From Fontimicrobium_A sp034506455 (lineage in GTDB: Bacteria; Zhuqueibacterota; Zhuqueibacteria; Residuimicrobiales; Krinioviventaceae), in the NCBI GenBank assembly GCA_034506455.1, contig JAPDPN010000172.1, positions 1-5,159 of the forward strand: 5,159 nucleotides of DNA, written 5' to 3'. Positions 1 to 5,159 of the stretch are shown one piece after another. The notes beneath the pieces were generated by a model that saw nothing but the letters and a program-made list of their open reading frames with translations, was not told where the DNA came from and searched no databases. Numbering within the stretch: position 1 is the stretch's first letter; each line of letters opens with the position of its first letter. The position numbers and the translations under genes are program-made.

Positions 1-1112
1 GCGGCTTTTTCACATTCTTTGTCACCGAAGGATTTAAGGATTTTGACCGATTTGATTTGGGCGTAACGGGTGACGGTGACTTCCAGGGTGATTTCGCCTT
101 CCACACCGGCTTCGCGCGCTTTTTTGGGATACCTGAGCCGTTTTTGGATGCCCTCCATACCGCCGATGGGTTCAGGCGGCGTCAGGGCTGCTTCCTGTTC
201 CTTGGATTTTTCTTTTTCTTCGCTCTCCTTGTCTGCTACAGCGGTGGTATCGACTTTGATCTTGACACCTGTCGTGTCCGCGCCTTTTTCGATTAAAAAG
301 GTCACGATATCCGAGTATTCCTTATTATTGGCCAAAGCCAAGGCGGTCTCGCCTTTTTCGGATTTGGCATTGAGCGGCGCCCCTTTTTCGACCAACCTCT
401 GCACCAGATCGGCTTGGCCGTTTGCGGCTGCAATCATCAGCGGTGTGCGGCCGCGGATGTCCGTAACCTTGACGTCGGCGCCGGCATTCAGCAGCATCAA
501 CGCAATGTCCGGTTGGTTGAATTCGACGGCATAGATTAACGCCGTATAGCCGATGAGGGACGCATCGTTCACCTTGGCTTTACGGCTCAGCAATAAATCG
601 ACGATTTTTGCTTGTCCATACTGCGCTGCCGCCATCAGCGGCGTCACGCCGTAAACGTTGCGATAGTTGACATCCGCTCCCCTGTCGAGCAACAGTTCCA
701 CGATCTCCGCGTGGCCGTATTCGATCGCTTTGAGGAGGGCGTTGAAACGCCGCTTCGGCTCTTCTCGGCGCGGATCGGCGCCTGCTTCCAGCAGCAGACG
801 AACGATTTCCCGGCATCCTTTTGCAGCGGCAAGCATGAGGGGCGTATAGCCGAGTTTGCTGGAGGTTTCGACGTTGGCGCCGGCATCAATGAGAGCTTTA
901 GCGGCCTCGGCGCGGCAATTCTCGGCGGCAAGGAGCAGGGGCGTTTCCCCGAGTATGTTTTTGGCATTGACGTCCGCTCCCAGGCTGAGACTGGATTGCA
1001 CTGCTTCGAGATCACCGTTGCGCACAGCCGCGAAAAGATCGGCTGATTGATTTGCCGCAGCCGTTCCATTAAAACAACAAAGAAGAATTATTAAACCGCC
1101 TATTTTAAGCAT
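1..1112 (-). CDS. Exported ankyrin-repeat protein with C-terminal TonB domain (3' end missing)
   Basis: Seen: an open frame of 370 codons from ATG at 1112 runs off the window at base 1 without a stop. Residues 1-20 form a signal-like segment: Lys3, a hydrophobic stretch LIILLCCF, then an AAA site before Asn21. Residues 22-286 hold about eight ankyrin repeats with recurring G-x-TPL, A-A and LLxxGADVN motifs. The fourth (about 121-154) is degenerate, with NALLKAIEYGH at the TPLHxAA position. Residues 287-313 are a Lys/Glu-rich linker. Residues 314-370 match the start of a TonB C-terminal domain: PEPIGGMEGIQK, the conserved Tyr-Pro at 328-329, KAREAGVEGEITLEVTV and a Cys at 367. Family knowledge: ANK repeats bind proteins, and TonB C-terminal domains contact outer-membrane receptors or act as periplasmic modules. 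Inference: the protein is periplasmic; its partner is unknown. About 20-30 residues are probably missing. The start is supported by AGGA seven bases upstream. The ankyrin and TonB calls are firm, the function is not. Confidence 0.93.
   Translation of the reverse strand, partial: MLKIGGLIILLCCFNGTAAANQSADLFAAVRNGDLEAVQSSLSLGADVNAKNILGETPLLLAAENCRAEAAKALIDAGANVETSSKLGYTPLMLAAAKGCREIVRLLLEAGADPRREEPKRRFNALLKAIEYGHAEIVELLLDRGADVNYRNVYGVTPLMAAAQYGQAKIVDLLLSRKAKVNDASLIGYTALIYAVEFNQPDIALMLLNAGADVKVTDIRGRTPLMIAAANGQADLVQRLVEKGAPLNAKSEKGETALALANNKEYSDIVTFLIEKGADTTGVKIKVDTTAVADKESEEKEKSKEQEAALTPPEPIGGMEGIQKRLRYPKKAREAGVEGEITLEVTVTRYAQIKSVKILKSFGDKECEKA
255..1049 (-). repeat. Ankyrin repeat array, about eight 33-residue units
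   Basis: Residues 22-286 of the minus-strand protein repeat with a period of about 33 residues. Approximate units are 22-54, 55-87, 88-120, 121-154, 155-187, 188-220, 221-253 and 254-286. Each except the first and fourth opens with G-x-T-P/A-L. Each carries a second helix ending in L-L/I and a GA-type turn. Only nearby copies look alike at the DNA level, so the array is old and diverged. Unit boundaries are by eye and may shift by a residue or two. Confidence 0.9.
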
Positions 1113-1119
1113 GTCGATA

Positions 1120-1123
1120 TCCT
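1120..1123 (-). promoter_or_regulatory. Ribosome binding site of the ankyrin-TonB gene
   Basis: The minus strand reads AGGA at 1123-1120, seven bases before the ATG at 1112. This spacing decides the start in favour of 1112 over the in-frame ATG at 1148, which is followed by a TAG stop. Confidence 0.65.
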
Positions 1124-1148
1124 AATTCGTAGGTACTAATTTAAGCAT
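1122..1148 (-). other. Eight-codon upstream reading frame, MLKLVPTN then stop
   Basis: On the minus strand an ATG at 1148 opens eight codons (MLKLVPTN) and ends at TAG 1124-1122. The AG of this stop is part of the AGGA that serves the ankyrin gene. Its first nine bases, ATGCTTAAA, are identical to the first nine bases of the real gene at 1112, exactly 36 bases away and in the same frame. No good ribosome binding site precedes it (only GGTCTGAA). It may be a leader peptide that couples translation, or simply a decayed duplicate of the start region. Transcription from a start downstream of 1148 would rule it out. Confidence 0.25.
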
Positions 1149-1214
1149 TTCAGACCAAGACGCAAAATGTTTCCACTACGGAGTGTAATTATCAGAAATA
1201 GACATTGAATCATT

Positions 1215-1243
1215 TTGAAACAAAGTGTCATCTGTCATATTTA
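1215..1243 (+). promoter_or_regulatory. Weak candidate promoter for the giant repeat gene
   Basis: TTGAAA at 1215-1220 matches five of six bases of a -35 box. It is followed by CATATT at 1236 (four of six, 15-base spacer) or TATTTA at 1238 (three of six, 17-base spacer). If used, it leaves an untranslated leader of over 200 bases that includes the hairpin at 1359-1390. The -10 is poor. If the organism belongs to the Bacteroidota the sigma consensus differs, so the call is speculative. Confidence 0.2.
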
Positions 1244-1358
1244 TCTGCAATGCGGCAGTGCGCAGGGAGTTCCCAACTATTTAACGAGATCACTACGGCC
1301 AAGCAGTTCTATTTCAAGTAAAGTCAATAGGTTTTGCATCGGCCGAAACCGGACTGTT

Positions 1359-1390
1359 TTTTGCGATTTGCTTTTCAGCAAATTGCAAAA
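1359..1390 (+). other. 13-bp inverted repeat (hairpin) upstream of the giant repeat gene
   Basis: The arms TTTTGCGATTTGC (1359-1371) and GCAAATTGCAAAA (1378-1390) pair over 13 positions around the loop TTTTCA. The one imperfection, G1365 with T1384, is a G-U wobble in plus-strand RNA. Only TTT follows, then GG, so it is a poor intrinsic terminator on the plus strand. On the minus strand no T-run follows. The hairpin lies about 100 bases before the start at 1490, so it could be a 5' leader structure or a palindromic operator. Confidence 0.5.
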
Positions 1391-1477
1391 TTTGGTCTAA
1401 ATAGTGCATAGGAGGTTTTGTTATTTTCTGCTCAGGCCGTTTCATGCGGCAAGGTGAAAGGTGTGAAGGACGCAATA

Positions 1478-1483
1478 GAGGTG
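1478..1483 (+). promoter_or_regulatory. Ribosome binding site of the giant repeat gene
   Basis: GAGGTG at 1478-1483 sits six bases before ATG 1490. This favours 1490 over the in-frame ATG at 1505, which has only weak purines (GAGAG) before it. Both starts leave a usable signal peptide. Confidence 0.6.
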
Positions 1484-1489
1484 CAGAGA

Positions 1490-4400
1490 ATGAGAGTCGG
1501 CAGCATGTTTCGCAGCATAATCTGGCTTTTATTGCCGGTCGCGGTTTATTCTCAAACCCATTTTACCCCGCCGACCAGCAATTACCAACCGATGAACATT
1601 TACATCATCGGTGCGAGGATCAACGGCAACAACCTGGTGGCGGGCGATGAAATAGCCGTATTCGACGCTTCAACCTGCGCCGGGATGACGGTGCTCGACC
1701 ATCCGGCCTCCACCAGCAATCCGGTCAGTATTGTCGCTTATAAGGCGCACGGAAGCGACACTGGATTTCGAGAAGGTTATCCGATTACCTTTAAATGCTG
1801 GATGACCAGCTACGGGGTCGAACATACCTTTACAAGCAGCGAAGTGCAGTTCTATGATCCGGCTACGGGCAATCCCGTCGCGCCGAAGAATTTCGAGGGG
1901 TTGGGGAGCATTATGGTTGCCCTCAACGGTACGCACTCTATTACCTCGTACACTTTGACGATGCAGGCGGGTACCGGCGGATCGACATCACCCGCCCCGG
2001 GCACCTATTCGTATGCCGTCAATACGGTCGTGAACATTCAGGCGCTGCCGAATCCGGGCTACCAGTTTGATTATTGGGAAGGGGCGGTCGCCGATCCAAA
2101 CAGTGCCTCCACGACCGTCGTCATGAACGCCAACAAGACAGTCAAGGCGAACTTTCGTTGCGTCCAATACACCCTAACCTTGGCCGTATCACCGACCGGT
2201 TCCGGCACGACTTCGCCTGCTGTGGGCAGCCATTCTTTTTGTCAAGGAAGCGAGGTCACCATCACGGCCACGCCTGCGCCGGGCTACGAATTCGTCAATT
2301 GGACCGGCGACGTGACCAACCCTAACAGCGCGACGACGACCGTTTTCATAAACTCCAACAAGACCGTTACTGCCAATTTTCGCGACACTTCCGTAACCAA
2401 TTATACATTGACCATGCAGGTCAACCAAACCGGCTGGGGTACAACCACGCCGCCGATCGGCAACAACACCTATCCTGCCGGCACGGTGGTGACGATTACC
2501 GCCAATCCCGCATCCGGTTATCGGTTTGTTAGCTGGACGGGCGACGTGACCAACCCTAACAGCGCCACGACGACAGTGACCCTGAACAGCAACAAAACGG
2601 TCACGGCGAACTTTGAGCGGCTGCAATATACGCTGACCATGGAGGTTAACGAGGCGGGCTGGGGTACGACGACGCCGCCGGTCGGCACGCACAATTACAA
2701 TAGCGGCGACATTATCAGCATTTTGGCGACACCGAACAGCGGCTATCGCTTCGTCAGTTGGACGGGTGATGTTGCGAATCCCAGCAGCGCCTCCACGACC
2801 GTCACCATGAACGGCAACAAGACCGTTCGCGCCAATTTCGAGCGCATCCAGTACACCCTCACCATTGAGGCCGGAACCGGCGGCAGCACCTCGCCGTCGC
2901 CCGGCGCGTACACTTTTTACGCCGGAGACCTCGTTTCGCTGACGGCCATACCCAATTCCGGATACAGTTTTGTGCGTTGGGAAGGTGACGTCACCAACCC
3001 CAATTCGGCCTCGACGACGGTGGTCATGAACGCCTCCAAAACCGTACGGGCGACCTTTGCCGTCTCGGGCAACTACCCGTTGACCATCAACATCTCGCCG
3101 GCGGGCGGCGGTACAACGAATCCGCCGGCAGGCACGACGAGCTATCCGCCTGGAACAGTCGTAACCGTTACCGCTACCCCCAATCCGGGATACACGTTTG
3201 TAAATTGGACCGGAGACGTCTCGAGCAGCAATGCGACGATTTCGGTTACCATGAACAGTGCCAAAACGATCACCGCCAATTTTACATCCTCGACTCAGCC
3301 CCAGTTCACTCTAACCATGCAGGTCAATCAGTCGGCTTGGGGAACGACCAATCCGGCTGTGGGCAATCATCAATATACGCAAAACTCGACCGTTACCATA
3401 AGAGCCCTGCCGGCAACCGGTTATCGCTTCGTCAATTGGACTGGGCCTGTGGCCAATGCGACGGCAAATCCGACTACGGTTTACATGGACGGCAACAAGA
3501 CCGTGACGGCCAATTTTGAGCCGGTGCCGCGCTATACGTTGACGATCCAGACCGATCCGGCCGGCGGTGTGGGAGGAACCACCTCTCCGCCTCCCGGCAA
3601 CACAGAGTACGACGCCAATACTTTGGTAACCCTCCAGGCGTATCCAAGCAGCGGCTACCGGTTCGACCGCTGGCAGGGAGACGTGGCATCGACAACGAGT
3701 CCCACGACCACCATTCTGATGACCGGCAACAAAACGGTGATCGCCTTTTTTACAGCGATTCCCCGTTATACCATCACGGTGCTGCCGCCGGACGACCCGA
3801 ATCAAGGCTACACCGACCCTGCGGCCGGCTCTTATGTACTTAATCAAAACGAGTCCATGACGCTGCGCGCCTTTCCACGCAGCGGCTATCGTTTTAAGAA
3901 TTGGAACAATAATTCGAGTTTGACCAGCGCTACAATCACCGTCGTCGCCGATGCAGACAAGAGCTACAAACCGTATTTCGAACGCATTACCGATGTTACA
4001 TTGACGATGCAGGTGGACGATCCTGCAAAAGGAAGCGTCTTCCCAGCCGTCGGTACCCACACCTATCCTCAGGGGCAGGAAGTCACGATCGAGGCTTTTC
4101 CTGCAACCGGTTATCGCTTCGTCGAATGGCAAATCGACGGGGTTCGAAACGCCTACTTTAATACGCGCATGACCTTGACGATGGACCGCAACCGGACGGT
4201 GCGGGCCATTTTTGACAACATTATTTATCGCCTGATCATGGACGTTTCCCCAACGGGCGGGGGGACGACTACGCCTCCGGTCGGTACCAATACTTACAGG
4301 TCGTTCAGCACGGTGAACATCAGCGCCGTGCCCGCCGCCGGTTTCAAGTTCGTCGGCTGGACGGGGCCCGTGGCGGATCCTTCCAACGCCAATACGACGG

Positions 4401-5159
4401 TCTATATCGACGGCGACAAGAACGTTCGCGCTAATTTTGCCAGAGTCGATCGCTATACCTTGAACATCAATGTAACGCCGGCAGGCGGAGGTACGACCAA
4501 TCCTCCAGTAGGGGTTTATGAGTATAATCTGAACCAAGTCGTCACCCTGACGGCCACACCTGCCGCAGGCTATGCTTTTCAGGAATGGCAGGGAGATGTC
4601 GCCAATCCCACGAGTCCCACGACGACGATAACGATCAACGGCAATAAAAACGTAACGGCTGTTTTTCGTCAACTGCCGCCTGCGACCTATCAGTTGACGA
4701 TTTTGGCGAATCCGACAAGCGGCGGCACCACGGTACCCGCACCGGCGACCTATACCTATCCTGCCGGACAAGTGGTAACAGTGCAGGCGGTTCCTGCAGC
4801 TAATTATCACTTTGTCAATTGGAGCGGCGATGTTGCAGATCCCTCTATGCTGACGACTACCGTGACGATGAACGGCAACAAGACCATTATCGCCAATTTT
4901 GCTCCGGGCGCCGCCCAATATCGACTCACCATCGAGGTCAATCCTACGGCAGGAGGATCGACCGTACCGGCAGCCGGGACGTATTATTATGCTCAAGGGA
5001 CGCTCGTCAACCTGCAGGCGGTCCCCGCACCTGGATATGAGTTCGCTTATTGGACCGGCGATGTGGCGAATCCTTCGAGTCCAACGACGACTATTCTTAT
5101 TAACGGCGACAAAAGCATCATTGCCCATTTTCGCACCGCATCGCCGCGCTATACGCTCA
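1490..5159 (+). CDS. Giant secreted protein with tandem divergent InlB B-repeats (3' end missing)
   Basis: Seen: 1223 codons open from ATG 1490 to the window end, no stop. Residues 1-21 are a signal peptide: Arg2 and Arg8, a hydrophobic core IIWLLLPVAV, probable cleavage at VYS before Gln22. Residues 24-147 form a distinct domain opening HFTPPTSNYQPMNIYIIGA, with AGDEIAVFDASTCAG and EGYPITFKCW. I recall this domain at the N-terminus of large secreted proteins of the Bacteroidota and related phyla, but cannot name it. From residue 154 come 14 full modules and the start of a 15th. Their consensus is YTLTMxV, a Gly-rich GGTTxPPxG turn, VTITAxPxxGYxFVxWTGDV, TTTVTMxxNKTVxANF. Family knowledge: this fits the divergent InlB B-repeat family (Flg_new_2 type), beta-rich extracellular modules found in adhesins and surface proteins. 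Inference: a rod-like surface or secreted protein, with its sorting or anchoring domain beyond the window. Ligand unknown. Base composition is uniform, with no frameshift. Confidence 0.93.
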   Translation, partial: MRVGSMFRSIIWLLLPVAVYSQTHFTPPTSNYQPMNIYIIGARINGNNLVAGDEIAVFDASTCAGMTVLDHPASTSNPVSIVAYKAHGSDTGFREGYPITFKCWMTSYGVEHTFTSSEVQFYDPATGNPVAPKNFEGLGSIMVALNGTHSITSYTLTMQAGTGGSTSPAPGTYSYAVNTVVNIQALPNPGYQFDYWEGAVADPNSASTTVVMNANKTVKANFRCVQYTLTLAVSPTGSGTTSPAVGSHSFCQGSEVTITATPAPGYEFVNWTGDVTNPNSATTTVFINSNKTVTANFRDTSVTNYTLTMQVNQTGWGTTTPPIGNNTYPAGTVVTITANPASGYRFVSWTGDVTNPNSATTTVTLNSNKTVTANFERLQYTLTMEVNEAGWGTTTPPVGTHNYNSGDIISILATPNSGYRFVSWTGDVANPSSASTTVTMNGNKTVRANFERIQYTLTIEAGTGGSTSPSPGAYTFYAGDLVSLTAIPNSGYSFVRWEGDVTNPNSASTTVVMNASKTVRATFAVSGNYPLTINISPAGGGTTNPPAGTTSYPPGTVVTVTATPNPGYTFVNWTGDVSSSNATISVTMNSAKTITANFTSSTQPQFTLTMQVNQSAWGTTNPAVGNHQYTQNSTVTIRALPATGYRFVNWTGPVANATANPTTVYMDGNKTVTANFEPVPRYTLTIQTDPAGGVGGTTSPPPGNTEYDANTLVTLQAYPSSGYRFDRWQGDVASTTSPTTTILMTGNKTVIAFFTAIPRYTITVLPPDDPNQGYTDPAAGSYVLNQNESMTLRAFPRSGYRFKNWNNNSSLTSATITVVADADKSYKPYFERITDVTLTMQVDDPAKGSVFPAVGTHTYPQGQEVTIEAFPATGYRFVEWQIDGVRNAYFNTRMTLTMDRNRTVRAIFDNIIYRLIMDVSPTGGGTTTPPVGTNTYRSFSTVNISAVPAAGFKFVGWTGPVADPSNANTTVYIDGDKNVRANFARVDRYTLNINVTPAGGGTTNPPVGVYEYNLNQVVTLTATPAAGYAFQEWQGDVANPTSPTTTITINGNKNVTAVFRQLPPATYQLTILANPTSGGTTVPAPATYTYPAGQVVTVQAVPAANYHFVNWSGDVADPSMLTTTVTMNGNKTIIANFAPGAAQYRLTIEVNPTAGGSTVPAAGTYYYAQGTLVNLQAVPAPGYEFAYWTGDVANPSSPTTTILINGDKSIIAHFRTASPRYTL
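1559..1930 (+). other. N-terminal beta-rich domain ahead of the repeats
   Basis: This covers residues 24-147 of the giant protein. Recognisable elements are HFTPP, NYQPMNIYI, the acidic turn AGDEIAVFD, a Cys at 63, NPVSIVAY, EGYPITFKCW with a Cys at 103, and a closing GSIMVALNG. The pattern of alternating hydrophobic strands and the two cysteines suggests a compact beta-sandwich, possibly closed by a disulfide. It differs clearly from the B-repeats and is not itself repeated. Its family name and ligand are unknown to me. Confidence 0.6.
1949..5159 (+). repeat. Tandem array of 14 complete InlB-type B-repeats plus a partial 15th
   Basis: Module positions by eye are R1 1949-2155, R2 2168-2380, R3 2402-2614, R4 2627-2839, R5 2852-3058, R6 3074-3283, R7 3305-3517, R8 3533-3751, R9 3767-3979, R10 3995-4213, R11 4226-4438, R12 4454-4666, R13 4688-4900, R14 4919-5131, and R15 from 5150. 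Start-to-start distances are 219-234 bases, always multiples of three. Modules are 69-73 residues, joined by linkers of 4-7 residues (for example ERLQ, ERIQ, EPVPR). Most keep the GYxFxxW and ANF landmarks. R9 and R10 lack the GDV element. Copies are well diverged at the DNA level except for short shared stretches. Confidence 0.92.

Larger units (their letters stand above)
1113..1489. other. Divergent intergenic region, no convincing gene
   Basis: This 377-base region separates the two outward-facing genes and should hold both promoters. It is visibly richer in A and T than the flanking genes. The only longer frame in it (1215-1400, plus) starts at TTG without a ribosome binding site and resembles nothing I know. 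For the minus-strand gene, a weak promoter-like pair is TTGCGT at 1165-1160 and TAAATT at 1143-1138, 16 bases apart, with four of six matches in the -10. Small features include a tandem TGTCAT-C/A pair at 1226-1239, the palindrome GGGAGTTCCC at 1265-1274 and CACTACGG occurring twice. No tRNA, riboswitch or clear terminator is visible. Confidence 0.7.

Noticed and set aside
70..534. 154-codon plus-strand frame opposite the ankyrin-TonB gene
   Set aside because: It is the antisense shadow of a well-recognised coding sequence, with low-complexity Ser/Ala/Phe content and no family resemblance.
644..1069. 141-codon minus-strand frame inside the ankyrin gene
   Set aside because: It is a shifted-frame shadow of the ankyrin-TonB gene, which has clear ANK motifs on the same strand in the other frame.
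1215..1400. 61-codon plus-strand frame in the intergenic region
   Set aside because: It starts at TTG without a ribosome binding site, ends just past the hairpin, overlaps the probable promoter area, and has no recognisable motif.
1359..1400. Hairpin considered as a rho-independent terminator
   Set aside because: Only three T residues follow on the plus strand, none on the minus strand, and no upstream gene points into it, since both neighbours are transcribed away from this region.
1444..1650. 68-codon plus-strand frame overlapping the start of the giant gene
   Set aside because: It is polar, low-information sequence in another frame. The overlapping frame from 1490 has a signal peptide and a conserved domain.
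3311..5128. 605-codon open frame on the minus strand opposite the repeat array
   Set aside because: It lies in exact codon register with the sense gene, so its stops would need sense TTA, CTA or TCA codons, which the sense gene avoids here. Its apparent repeats are just the reverse image of the B-repeats. The sense frame has a signal peptide, a ribosome binding site and a recognisable family.
1949..5159. Regular spacing of about 228 bases considered as a CRISPR or satellite DNA array
   Set aside because: Spacing is always a multiple of three, copies diverge mostly at synonymous sites, and the frame stays open, so these are protein modules rather than DNA repeats with spacers.

Overview
The window holds two large divergently transcribed genes, both cut by the window edges, with a 377-base intergenic region between them. 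No RNA gene, mobile element, CRISPR array or complete operon is visible. I did not find a new defence or mobile system. The interest lies in the architecture of two exported proteins.

Left part (1-1112, minus strand): an exported ankyrin-repeat protein with about eight ANK repeats, a charged linker and the first part of a TonB C-terminal domain. Its 3' end lies beyond base 1.

Middle (1113-1489): a visibly AT-richer divergent regulatory region. It contains a short upstream reading frame ahead of the ankyrin gene, a 13-bp hairpin, an unused Shine-Dalgarno-like GGAGG and a weak candidate promoter.

Right part (1490-5159, plus strand): the first 1223 residues of a giant secreted protein. It has a signal peptide, an N-terminal beta-rich domain of about 125 residues, and then at least 14 tandem copies of a 69-73 residue module of the divergent InlB B-repeat type, with a 15th starting at the edge. 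The C-terminus, where a sorting or anchoring domain would be expected, is missing.

Organism: the N-terminal domain, which I recall from secreted proteins carrying type IX secretion sorting tails, together with a TonB-domain fusion, suggests a Gram-negative member of the Fibrobacterota-Chlorobiota-Bacteroidota group or a related candidate phylum (Calditrichota or KSB1-like). This is inference; no phylogenetic marker is present. Both proteins appear to act outside the cytoplasm. Nothing beyond shared location ties their functions together.
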